DNA of 40,422 nt from a virus. The stretch spans positions 1 through 40,422 of IMG/VR virus record IMGVR_UViG_3300048833_000717. The stretch is one strand, 5' to 3'. A program made the position numbers and the translations under genes. Positions 16,765 through 24,073 of this stretch are shown piece by piece; position 1 is the stretch's first letter; each line of letters begins with the position of its first letter. A model generated the notes under the pieces. It did no database searches. It was not told where the DNA came from and was given only the letters and a program-made list of their open reading frames with translations.

Positions 16765-18164
16765 GGTCTGGACGCTGCACCGAAGGCCACGATGAACAGC
16801 GGAACACACGCGTCCCATCCGTTTCTAAGCGCGTCGATACCCGGAATGATATGGGCTGCATGCACATAGTCATTCAGCGAAATGATCGAATTCTTGGACA
16901 ATTTATCGGTTAGGTGCCGCTTGGTCTGGGCTATCTCCCTAGCTCGCGCCTTATCATTGGCCTGCACATGCGCCACAACCCTTTCGAGACGGGTACTCAG
17001 ATAGCTGTCTGCGTCCGGACCATTCGGCTCTGAAAGCGAGTTTGCGCGACAGTAGCTATCAACTGCCAGCTCAATCATCGCCCTAAGAACAAAGCTTGAG
17101 GATATCGGAGCATCGTTCAACTGCAGCCTCTCTGCTTCACGAAGGAGCTGCTTTCCCCGTTCGGTCACGGGCAATAGAAAATTGTGCGCACGGGGGGCCA
17201 GCGTCGTTCGCGGAGATGTCGTTCTGCTCGTGCCGCTTCGCCTTGATGGCTTATGCGAAGACGGCTGCCGAATTTTCGACGGCGTAAGGCCCTCTATGGT
17301 CGTTGATTCGAACAGGGTTTGCTTCTTTCCCAGCGTAGGGGCTGATATCCCCCACCGGCTCAAAACCTGATCCCTATACTCTCCGATCGATTCCTTCTGA
17401 TTCAGGCTTCGCGTAGAGATTTTTCCATCGGCGATGTCGGACATTATCTCCTTCAGAATCTCGAGCGTCGCCTTCGGGTCAGTTTTGAAGGAGGGGTGGC
17501 GCGCCTTTTCTTTTTGCAGATGGCCTAAGCCAAAGAGCTCCTTGAATTGCGCGGACTGGAGCAACCGCTCCAGTATCGATGACTTGTTGCGGATCGCGAA
17601 GGCGACCTTTTTCCACCACTCGCTAGATGGATCTGCGTGTCGACCAACGAACTCCACAACGTCGATAATCGACTTGTCCTCTTGGAACCGCTGGATCTGC
17701 AACGGGCTCCACTTTATTCGCCCCTCTCCATCCAGTCCCTTGCCATGTCGACGCTCGATCCACGGCCGGGCTTGTTCCAGGCTATCGAATTTCACGCACT
17801 GGATAACATCCAAAGCCTTGGGCTTCTGAGAGGTGGAGATTTCCACCAATTTCTTAGCCACAGCCGCATCGCAGTCCAATTGGCGAATTCGATTGGGCTC
17901 CAAGAGCAGCTTCACGGCAGACAGTCGGCGGTTTCCATCGACAACGACGTAAGCGCCATCCTCGTCTTCATCATCAATGACGTATGGGAGGTCGCCGGGA
18001 TCGAGACCATTATCTCGGATGCTTTCCATGATCGTAAAGAAGTGGCGGGTGTTTAGATTCAGTATCTGGCTTATCGCCCCATTCTCTCCCGATGGACGAT
18101 CAATTCGCGGGTTGCCCACATCCAGGACAAGCTCGCCAACTTCCACATCAATCCGAACAAACAT
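16761..18164 (-). CDS. ParB/Srx-fold protein of unknown function, 467 aa, paired with the Dam methyltransferase
   Basis: Residues 55 to 95 contain a ParB N-terminal-like core (LPYVIDDEDEDGAYVVVDGNRRLSAVKLLL split over strands, with GNRR at 77-80), the motif that binds NTP in ParB-type proteins. The middle (about 160 to 330) is helical with Trp-rich patches. Residues 335 to 365 are a Ser/Arg/Thr-rich linker, and the C-terminal 100 residues form a helical domain (RAMIELAVDSYCRANSL; NDYVHAAHIIPGIDALRNGW). The ATG at 18164 has GGGGTGA just upstream; longer frames lack support. It has no HTH like the early ParB. GC content is visibly lower than around it: one 60-base line has 34 G+C against 44 in a line of the terminase. 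The function is unknown; a defence, counter-defence or modification partner is inferred from the coupling to a methyltransferase. Confidence 0.82.
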   Translation of the reverse strand: MFVRIDVEVGELVLDVGNPRIDRPSGENGAISQILNLNTRHFFTIMESIRDNGLDPGDLPYVIDDEDEDGAYVVVDGNRRLSAVKLLLEPNRIRQLDCDAAVAKKLVEISTSQKPKALDVIQCVKFDSLEQARPWIERRHGKGLDGEGRIKWSPLQIQRFQEDKSIIDVVEFVGRHADPSSEWWKKVAFAIRNKSSILERLLQSAQFKELFGLGHLQKEKARHPSFKTDPKATLEILKEIMSDIADGKISTRSLNQKESIGEYRDQVLSRWGISAPTLGKKQTLFESTTIEGLTPSKIRQPSSHKPSRRSGTSRTTSPRTTLAPRAHNFLLPVTERGKQLLREAERLQLNDAPISSSFVLRAMIELAVDSYCRANSLSEPNGPDADSYLSTRLERVVAHVQANDKARAREIAQTKRHLTDKLSKNSIISLNDYVHAAHIIPGIDALRNGWDACVPLFIVAFGAASRP

Positions 18165-18201
18165 ACTCACCCCACAGCATCCAGCATCGAATAAGGTGAG
18201 C

Positions 18202-18227
18202 CTAGCGCTGTGAATGACAGCGTCTAG
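18202..18227. repeat. Imperfect inverted repeat upstream of the ParB-like/Dam insert
   Basis: CTAGCGCTGT (18202-18211), a five-base spacer and ACAGCGTCTAG (18217-18227) form a dyad with a perfect CGCTGT/ACAGCG core and CTAG at both outer ends, with one extra base on one side. It lies in the 201-base gap between the portal stop and the ParB-like start, about 40 bases before that start. It could be an operator, a hairpin or part of a promoter serving the inserted genes. No run of U follows it on the minus strand, so a factor-independent terminator is unlikely. The remaining gap holds no supportable gene. Confidence 0.45.
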
Positions 18228-18365
18228 TTTTTGTTCACGGGCAGCCCCCCGATCGGCGCGGAGAAGTTGCTGGCGTGCAACGCCATATGGTGTCGATATC
18301 TCAGGTCCCACCAGTTCGCCCAAACAAAGGCTGTGTGTCTGCATCGCTCCGCGCGGCATGGGCAT

Positions 18366-20081
18366 TTACTGCCCGCTCACCCCGGCCGCGCGGCTCACGA
18401 TGCAGGCGTGCTCCAGCAGCTGCTCGAACGCCTCGTCGTCCAGTTCGGCTGTCAGCTGATCCAGCAGATCGCCCACCTCCTCGAACGAGGCACCGGCCGC
18501 GATCGCATTGGCGACCGGTGCGGAGAGCCCATCCATCAGCCGGGCGCCCTCCTGCTCCACCAGGCTGTCGGCAGCCTGGTCGATTTCGTCGGCTTCCACC
18601 GCCAGCCTTCGCGCCACGGCCGCCGCGATCACATCGGTCAGGGCCGCGCTGCCCGGATCACGCGAATAATGGCGATAAGAACCCCCTAAGAAGTGGGTCG
18701 CGGCGTTCGCAGGCGTCTCCGGACCTTTTGGCCCCCGTCGCGCGCTGGCGGGCCGTTTTTCGGGGTCGGCAGGATCGGTGGCCGGCGCGGCGGCAGCCGG
18801 TGCCCACAACAGCTCCGCATCCTTGCCCTTCGGCGCATCCGGCAGGCCCAGCTTGTCGGCGATCACCGACATCTCAACGCGGCCGCCCAGCTCCACGAAG
18901 GTCTTCACCGCCGGCATCATCTTGCCCGCGTCCCACTCTTCCTCCCGGCCGATCTTCAGCCGGGGAATGCCCACGTCCGGCCCGAAGTTCAGGCGCACCA
19001 TGTGGGCGATGACGTCCCGTGCGATGCTGGCAGACAGCAGCTTCGCGTCCGCGCGCTCGATGTCGGCGCGCACGTCGCCATGCTCCTTACCGCTGCCCAG
19101 CCCGCCGGTGTCTGCATCGGTCGTCGCCGTCTGCCCCAGCACCGCCTTGGATATCTGCCGGTCCACATACTGGGCCAGCTTGTCGTAGATCTCGGAGCCG
19201 TTCGCCTTTCCATCCACCAGTTCGATCGACATCCCCTCAGGGATTACGGCCGCGGCATCCTCACCCATGCCGGCCACGGCCCGCAGCAGCGTGCGGATCT
19301 GATCCTCGTTTGAACCGGTCGGATACTTGCCGATGCGGAAGGGGCGGCCATAGATGTCCGCGAACGACAGCCAGTCCTTCAGGGCGAAATTTTTGAACAG
19401 ATAGGCCCAGGCAACTGCCCGGGCGAGGCCGTTGCGGATGGGCAGCCCACTCTTCGCCGGATGCAGGTGGAACAGGAACTTCGCGGGCGGCAGCGGCACG
19501 CCGCGCCATTCAGCACCCCTGTCAGCGTTCGCACCATCATAGCCACCGCGCAACAGCGGAATCTCGCCCGTAACAGGATCCCAGGCGAACCAGCGCGGCA
19601 CCCGCCACTTCAGCTTTTCCGGAAACCAGAGGGCCCCGTCCTGGTTCCAGATGATCTCGGTGCCGGAATAGCCCTTGCCGATCGCGTCGAGCACATCGAA
19701 CAGTTCGCTTTCGAGTGCATCGCGGTTCAGCCACTCCCGCACGAAGTCCGCTGCTCGCACATCGGCCTTCTCGTCCGTTGCCGCATCCAGCGTGATCGGC
19801 AGCTGGGAAACCTGCCGCTTGCGTGTGCCCAGCACACCCAGATAGTGCAGGTCGCGCTCCTCCATCTGCTCGGCGAGATCCAGATAGGCGGCAGGATCAC
19901 CGGTCTCCGCCTCCAGAAGCAGTGAGGCCAGCGCCTGGGGCGTGATGCCGCCGATATGGATGTCGGATTCAATCCGCCGCACACGCGCCGTGTCCGCGGC
20001 CGAGATCTCCGCTTTCAGCAGTCCGGGGTCCAGCTTGCTGCCGTCACCGAAGGTCCGCTTGTAATTTTCGGGTGATGCCAT
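18366..20081 (-). CDS. Portal protein, Mu gp29-like (DUF935), 571 aa
   Basis: It forms the dodecameric vertex ring through which DNA is packaged. Family signs are IHIGGITPQALASLLLEAETGDP near residue 42, the LGVLGTRKRQVSQLPITL stretch with the conserved R-K-x-x-V segment, GYSGTEIIWNQDGALWFPEKL, RNGLARAVAWAYLFKNFALKDW and the FADIYGRPFRIGKYP motif that is very characteristic of DUF935. The last 130 residues are Ala/Pro-rich then helical. The start ATG at 20081 has GAGGGACC upstream and lies 10 bases below the terminase stop. In simple Mu-like phages the F gene follows directly; here the ParB-like/Dam insert intervenes. Confidence 0.95.
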   Translation of the reverse strand: MASPENYKRTFGDGSKLDPGLLKAEISAADTARVRRIESDIHIGGITPQALASLLLEAETGDPAAYLDLAEQMEERDLHYLGVLGTRKRQVSQLPITLDAATDEKADVRAADFVREWLNRDALESELFDVLDAIGKGYSGTEIIWNQDGALWFPEKLKWRVPRWFAWDPVTGEIPLLRGGYDGANADRGAEWRGVPLPPAKFLFHLHPAKSGLPIRNGLARAVAWAYLFKNFALKDWLSFADIYGRPFRIGKYPTGSNEDQIRTLLRAVAGMGEDAAAVIPEGMSIELVDGKANGSEIYDKLAQYVDRQISKAVLGQTATTDADTGGLGSGKEHGDVRADIERADAKLLSASIARDVIAHMVRLNFGPDVGIPRLKIGREEEWDAGKMMPAVKTFVELGGRVEMSVIADKLGLPDAPKGKDAELLWAPAAAAPATDPADPEKRPASARRGPKGPETPANAATHFLGGSYRHYSRDPGSAALTDVIAAAVARRLAVEADEIDQAADSLVEQEGARLMDGLSAPVANAIAAGASFEEVGDLLDQLTAELDDEAFEQLLEHACIVSRAAGVSGQ

Positions 20082-20091
20082 TGTCGGTCCC

Positions 20092-21609
20092 TCAGAAACC
20101 CCGCCGGCCGCGCCAGCTGGGTTGGAAATCGTCGTCGTGGTCAGGCCGCATGAAATCGGCGTGGCGATCGCGCGGGGAATCGCCGGTCCGGTTGACAGGG
20201 TGGTAATCGAATTCCGGCGTGGGGAAGTCGCCCAGCAGGCTGGCGATGGCCCCCGCCCAGAACCGGTCGGAGTGCACCTCGTCTTCTGCGTTCACGATCC
20301 GGATGGCGCTGCCCGCGCCGGACACCTTCTTGATCGCAAGAAAGTCGTCACGGATCTTTGGATCATAGGGAATGCGGATCCGCACCCGCTCCACCCGCGT
20401 CGCCAGCGACATGGCCAGATCGATCCGGGTCGCGCCCTGCAGCAGGAAGCCCTGCACCCGATAAGAGCCATGCAGCCTCTGCAGATCCTCGACGACCTTT
20501 TCGCCCATGCCGCCCTGGTCGATCCCGGCCTGCACCACGCGGCGATGCCGCATCATCCAGTTGAAGAAGGCATCCTGTTCGTCGAACGACTTCCCAACTT
20601 CCTCCCACCGGTCGCGCAACACCAGCGTGTCGCCCACCAGTTCGAAGCCCCACTGGATCTGGCCATCACGCCGCCGCGCGACGTCCCGGCCGATGAAGTA
20701 AAGCCCGCCGGCATACAACTCCGGCTTGCCGGCATGATCGTCCTCGCAGGCGGCCAGGTGCTGGAGGTTGATGAGCGATCCGGCGCCGACGCTGGGAATC
20801 ACGTCCAGCTCTTCGGCCGCATTCTCCCCATAGAAGCCCCGGATGTCGGCGATGAACTCGGCCTTGGGCAGGATCGCCTTTCCCCGGATCGCGAAAACCT
20901 CTTGCATCCGCTCATAGAGACCATCCTCAATGGCATCGTCGAAGGTGATGCGGATCAGCCTGCCTGGCTGCTTGCCGGCCCGCATTTTCTCCACCAGCTG
21001 GTTGAACGGGTTGGCCACCCCGTCATGCGTGGAGATCACGATCACCTGACCGCCCCACATCAGCAGGGCGAGGGCCGCCTTGATCTTTTCGGCTATGGCG
21101 TTGTGGAACGCGGCCTCGTCCAGGATCACGACGCCCTGTTTGCCCCGGAATGCGCGCGGGACGGAGGGCAGCGCCACGATGCGGAAGCCACTGGCGAACT
21201 TGATCCGGTAGGACTGGATGTTCTTCGATCGGCCGTCCTCGTCCAGATCGTCGATGATCTCCTCGTCTACATCGTCGGCCACGATCTTGAAGGCGCGGGC
21301 CCACATGGCACAGGCCTCGATGAACTCGATCGCCATGTCTTTCTCATAGCCCATGTAGAACACATGGTCTCCGCCGGCAGACGGCGCAGCGGCCGCCCGC
21401 ATCACGGCGAATGCGGCGATCGCCCAGGTCAGGCCGATCCGGCGGCTCTTCTCCACCACCACGACGGCGGTCCCCGCCAGCAGATCGGCAACGGTACTGG
21501 CCTGATAGCCCAACAGAACTGCCTGCCGGCTCTTGCCTTCGAACAGGCGTTCGGCCGCCTCGATCTCGGCGCGCTTCTCATCCTTCAGGTCAGGGTGGAA
21601 AGTTGTCAT
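20092..21609 (-). CDS. Terminase large subunit, Mu gp28-like, 505 aa
   Basis: It is the packaging ATPase and nuclease. The ATPase part has a Walker A-like KSRRIGLTW at residues 54-62 (the deviant form usual in Mu-type terminases), Walker B GVVILDE at 159-165 and a coupling motif VISTHDG near 194. The nuclease part begins near residue 300 with YFIGRDVARRRDGQIQ, whose Asp residues fit the RNase H-type metal site, and continues with a VVQAGIDQGGMGEKVVEDL segment. The ATG at 21609 overlaps the 61-aa gene stop (ATGA). A longer frame reaching 21870 runs through the neighbouring genes as Arg/Cys-rich shadow and is rejected. Confidence 0.96.
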   Translation of the reverse strand: MTTFHPDLKDEKRAEIEAAERLFEGKSRQAVLLGYQASTVADLLAGTAVVVVEKSRRIGLTWAIAAFAVMRAAAAPSAGGDHVFYMGYEKDMAIEFIEACAMWARAFKIVADDVDEEIIDDLDEDGRSKNIQSYRIKFASGFRIVALPSVPRAFRGKQGVVILDEAAFHNAIAEKIKAALALLMWGGQVIVISTHDGVANPFNQLVEKMRAGKQPGRLIRITFDDAIEDGLYERMQEVFAIRGKAILPKAEFIADIRGFYGENAAEELDVIPSVGAGSLINLQHLAACEDDHAGKPELYAGGLYFIGRDVARRRDGQIQWGFELVGDTLVLRDRWEEVGKSFDEQDAFFNWMMRHRRVVQAGIDQGGMGEKVVEDLQRLHGSYRVQGFLLQGATRIDLAMSLATRVERVRIRIPYDPKIRDDFLAIKKVSGAGSAIRIVNAEDEVHSDRFWAGAIASLLGDFPTPEFDYHPVNRTGDSPRDRHADFMRPDHDDDFQPSWRGRRGF

Positions 21610-21791
21610 TCGGCAGGCCCTTCCACCGCAAAGACCACGCGGACATCGAGGCGGCAGCCATTGCCTCCACGAAGAGCATCGGCCGCACGCATCGCCGCGA
21701 ATTCCCGCTCGTGACGGCTCACAACCAACCACACCGGGCCGTCCATGGACTGCCGCTTTTGCTCCACGATCCAGACGCCGCGCATCTTCAT
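21606..21791 (-). CDS. Small hypothetical protein between methyltransferase and terminase, 61 aa
   Basis: The ATG at 21791 overlaps the MT-A70 stop as ATGA and the stop overlaps the terminase start as ATGA, so it is held in the chain by coupling on both sides. The sequence reads like a small folded domain: KMRGVWIVEQKRQ, GPVWLVVSRHEREFAAMRAADAL and CRLDVRVVFAVEG, a beta-beta-alpha-beta arrangement. No family is recognised and there is no membrane segment. A role with the methyltransferase or in packaging is possible but unproven. Confidence 0.7.
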   Translation of the reverse strand: MKMRGVWIVEQKRQSMDGPVWLVVSRHEREFAAMRAADALRGGNGCRLDVRVVFAVEGPAE

Positions 21792-22357
21792 GCCAGCGCC
21801 TCGAACTTGTCGGTCTCGTTGCCCCAGCAATCCCAGCCCGGCCGGCGCTGGCGGGCGAACAGCTCCACATAGGGGCCGTCGAACAGCGCCTCGCAGTCGG
21901 CGTGGATCTGGTCCGGCTTGCGGCTGTGCTCCCGTACTGGGGCCACGATCAGGTTGCGGACGCTGCGGGATTTCGGCTTCGGCGCGCCGCGCGTGCCGAT
22001 CAGGTAGAACTCCGCCGCCGATCGGAAGATGAACCCCGTGCCGAACTGCCACGCCTTGCCGGTGCTGGATTGCTTCGCCCAGGCGCCGGCAGTCTTGAAC
22101 TCGAATCCCCAGCACTCCATCACGGCGATCGCGTGCGGCAGCATCGGCGCGGTCGCCCACATCACCAGCGTGCAATCCGGCGCGGCCAGCTTCGAAACCG
22201 GCAGCCGCGCGATATCCTCCAGCGTCGCGCAGTCATAATGCGCCTGCGGGCTCTTCGCCTTACCCCGGTCGCTGTGCAGCGTGAACGCCCACGGCGGATC
22301 GGCCAGGATCAGCCCGTAATGATAGTGCATGAGCGACATGAACGGGTTCGGGTTCAC
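21788..22357 (-). CDS. MT-A70 family adenine methyltransferase, 189 aa
   Basis: The catalytic motif DPPW is at residues 20-23 (LILADPPWAF), placed near the N-terminus as in phage MT-A70 enzymes, followed by HYDCATLEDIARLPV, DCTLVMWATAPMLPHAIAVMECWGF and the C-terminal ARQRRPGWDCWGNE that closes this family. It makes N6-methyladenine in DNA or, less probably, RNA. The GTG at 22357 is preferred: GGGGGG lies six bases upstream and the GTGA overlaps the stop of the 44-aa gene; a TTG at 22387 and an ATG at 22339 are weaker. It sits between small and large terminase genes, so methylation may be timed with packaging. Confidence 0.93.
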   Translation of the reverse strand: MNPNPFMSLMHYHYGLILADPPWAFTLHSDRGKAKSPQAHYDCATLEDIARLPVSKLAAPDCTLVMWATAPMLPHAIAVMECWGFEFKTAGAWAKQSSTGKAWQFGTGFIFRSAAEFYLIGTRGAPKPKSRSVRNLIVAPVREHSRKPDQIHADCEALFDGPYVELFARQRRPGWDCWGNETDKFEALA

Positions 22358-22488
22358 GGCCGCCCCCCGATGATCAGTGTCAGGCAAAACACCAGCATTT
22401 CGGCGGCCGCAGCCGAAACGGCATCAAGAAGCCTCTGAGGGACCCCCCAGAGGCGCTTGAGGACCGCCTGAGCGCGGGGCGGCATCAT
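22354..22488 (-). CDS. Tiny hydrophobic-tailed protein, 44 aa
   Basis: This short frame starts at ATG 22488, overlapping the stop of the DUF3486 gene (ATGA), and ends at TGA 22354-22356, overlapping the GTG of the MT-A70 gene (GTGA). The N-terminal half is basic (PPRAQAVLKRLWGVPQRL) and the C-terminal half is hydrophobic (AAAAEMLVFCLTLIIGG), long enough for a marginal membrane helix. A second ATG follows the first immediately. The couplings at both ends are the main support; no family is recognised. Confidence 0.6.
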   Translation of the reverse strand: MMPPRAQAVLKRLWGVPQRLLDAVSAAAAEMLVFCLTLIIGGRP

Positions 22489-23204
22489 GCCTCTCCCAGC
22501 ACGAACTTGCGGAACTCGGCGATGGATTCGGCGGAAACCCCGCGCTGCCGAGCCACCTTCGCAACCTCGTCGGCCGCTGCCTGGTTGTCGGCCTCGGCCT
22601 TCGCCAGGGCGCGCGATTGTTTCGCCTGGGCGGCCTTCTCGCTCTTGCGGTCCTTCTCCTTCGCCTCCTCGATCTTCATCGCCTGCAGGTGCCGGCGGGA
22701 CTGGATGCAGGTGGCGAACGTGCGCGAGATCCGCGTGAGGTCCAGCGGGTCGAGCCGCTCGGCCGCCAGATCTGGGTTCTCCTCCAGTTCCTCGGGCGTG
22801 GCGTTCTGGGCCTTCATGGAATTCAGCGACATCTGGAACGTCATGCTCATCAGCAGCTGCACCAGCCCGCCCAGCATGGCGTCGCCGTCCACGGAGGACA
22901 GGCTCTCCATCACAGCGCCGTTCACCTGATTCAGCATCTGCATCGCGGGCGAAATCGCGCGCAGGTTCGCCTCGACCTTTTGGTCGATCTCGTGCTGCAG
23001 CGCGCGCACATGGCGGCCCAACGCCGTGCGGGAGGGCGGCTCTGCCCCCATAGCCTTCAGATGGGCGAGGATCTCGTCCAGATGCCGCCCTTCGGCAAAG
23101 CGCAGCCGATAGATTTCGTCCTGGACGGCCTTCGGCATCCGGTCGATCGTGCTGGGGCGGTTAACCCGCACCGGCTTCTTTCGGGGCTGCTTGCCATCTG
23201 ACAT
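22485..23204 (-). CDS. DUF3486 protein, Mu gp27-like small terminase subunit, 239 aa
   Basis: Expected to recognise the phage end and recruit the large subunit. The family opening is visible: RKKPVRVNRPSTIDRMPKAV, then EIYRLRFAEGRHLDEILAHLKAMGAE with an HTH-like SRTALGRHVRAL. The C-terminal half is a long charged coiled coil (KIEEAKEKDRKSEKAAQAKQSRALAK and on). The ATG at 23204 lies four bases past the previous stop; an upstream extension is Arg/Pro-rich shadow. It lies two genes before the large terminase, with the 44-aa gene, MT-A70 and the 61-aa gene inserted between. Confidence 0.9.
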   Translation of the reverse strand: MSDGKQPRKKPVRVNRPSTIDRMPKAVQDEIYRLRFAEGRHLDEILAHLKAMGAEPPSRTALGRHVRALQHEIDQKVEANLRAISPAMQMLNQVNGAVMESLSSVDGDAMLGGLVQLLMSMTFQMSLNSMKAQNATPEELEENPDLAAERLDPLDLTRISRTFATCIQSRRHLQAMKIEEAKEKDRKSEKAAQAKQSRALAKAEADNQAAADEVAKVARQRGVSAESIAEFRKFVLGEA

Positions 23205-23208
23205 GGCA

Positions 23209-23508
23209 TCAGGCCTTCGGCGACGGGCGGCGGACGCCAGGAACGGTGGCGCGACCGACGGCGACATCAAGGCCGCGTTCGGTGGCGGTCGCCACCAGCA
23301 GGCCCGGCAGCGCCTCGGCCAGCTGCACCAGCCCTTGCTCCTTCAGCCATGCCAGCTGCGTCCGCACCTGATCGCTGGTGGCGCCCAGCCCCATCGCCGA
23401 AAGGCCATCGCGTAGCATGGAGCTGTTCATGCGCCACTCGGGGGCTTCATCCAGCATCCGCAGGATGGCGATGCGGACGTGCTCCGCCATATACTCGCTG
23501 TAGCTCAC
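23209..23508 (-). CDS. Mu gp26-like winged-helix protein, 99 aa
   Basis: The sequence MAEHVRIAILRMLDEAPEW, NSSMLRDGLSAMGL, TSDQVRTQLAWLKEQGLVQLAE fits a winged helix, as in the small phage family placed between DUF2730 and DUF3486 in Mu-like phages. The start is a GTG at 23508 whose GTGA overlaps the previous stop, with a GGAGCGGGG ribosome site; an ATG seven codons in is the alternative. It is probably DNA-binding or virion-associated; its role is not established. Confidence 0.82.
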   Translation of the reverse strand: MSYSEYMAEHVRIAILRMLDEAPEWRMNSSMLRDGLSAMGLGATSDQVRTQLAWLKEQGLVQLAEALPGLLVATATERGLDVAVGRATVPGVRRPSPKA

Positions 23509-23816
23509 TTTCCCCGCTCCCTGAGAAACTCCTCGATCCGGTCGATCCCGGCCTCGACCTTGCCGACGTCGCGACCCAGTGCGCGCACGTCGCTCTTCAA
23601 CCCCTCGAGGTCGGCCTTGGTCGGCACCTGGTCCAGGCGGACTTTGATGTTTGAGCAATCGCGCTCGATTTCGGTGACCCGCTGCTGCAAGGCCTTCGCT
23701 TCGTCCGAATTTCGCCAGCTCGATGCGCGGTTGGCGACATAGACGGCGCACGCCACCGCAATCAGGGCGGAGCCGGCGGACAGCCCGCGAAACAGCAGCT
23801 CCACAAACGATTCCAT
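23505..23816 (-). CDS. DUF2730 protein, Mu gp25-like, 103 aa
   Basis: One N-terminal membrane helix (SAGSALIAVACAVYVAN, residues 13-29) is followed by a long coiled coil (residues 40 to 103, ALQQRVTEIERDCSNIKVRLDQV and on) that ends in EEFLRERGK. Length and architecture match DUF2730 proteins, which lie at this spot in Mu-like genomes. It is likely anchored in the inner membrane. The ATG shares a base with the previous stop (TAATG). The function is unknown in the family. Confidence 0.85.
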   Translation of the reverse strand: MESFVELLFRGLSAGSALIAVACAVYVANRASSWRNSDEAKALQQRVTEIERDCSNIKVRLDQVPTKADLEGLKSDVRALGRDVGKVEAGIDRIEEFLRERGK

Positions 23817-24073
23817 TACGGGCGGCCTTTCAAGACAGTGACAGGTTCAGAGTGCGGCGGCCCGCAGACACGGCGCCCCCATTCGGATTTCTCCTGGCAC
23901 CCGATGCATCGGGTGGCGGCCGCGAAGGCACGGCGGCGCGGCTCCGGGATCTCGTCGCCGCAGACCGCGCAGATCTCGGCCCCAGGTCCCAGCAGCGCGG
24001 CGGAAATCGCGCGCACGCCCTCGGCCCGCTCGGCTTCTTCCAGCTGCTGTGCCTGGTCCAGCATGTCGGTCAC
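23816..24073 (-). CDS. DksA/TraR-type zinc finger protein, 85 aa
   Basis: Two CxxC pairs, C35-C38 (ICAVCGDEIP) and C56-C59 (RCIGCQE), with RRRAF between them form the C4 zinc finger of the DksA/TraR family, and the short N-terminal helix is typical of phage TraR-like versions. Such proteins insert into the secondary channel of RNA polymerase and alter promoter choice. The start is a GTG overlapping the endolysin stop; an ATG three codons later is possible. It lies between lysis and packaging genes, as in many Mu-like phages. Confidence 0.9.
   Translation of the reverse strand: MTDMLDQAQQLEEAERAEGVRAISAALLGPGAEICAVCGDEIPEPRRRAFAAATRCIGCQEKSEWGRRVCGPPHSEPVTVLKGRP

Noticed and set aside
18202-18227. 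Factor-independent terminator after the portal gene
   Set aside because: No run of U follows the stem on the minus strand, and the F and other head genes downstream need transcription through it.
20122-21714. A 530-codon plus-strand frame opposite the terminase
   Set aside because: His/Arg/Gln-rich antisense shadow; the minus-strand terminase has Walker and nuclease motifs.
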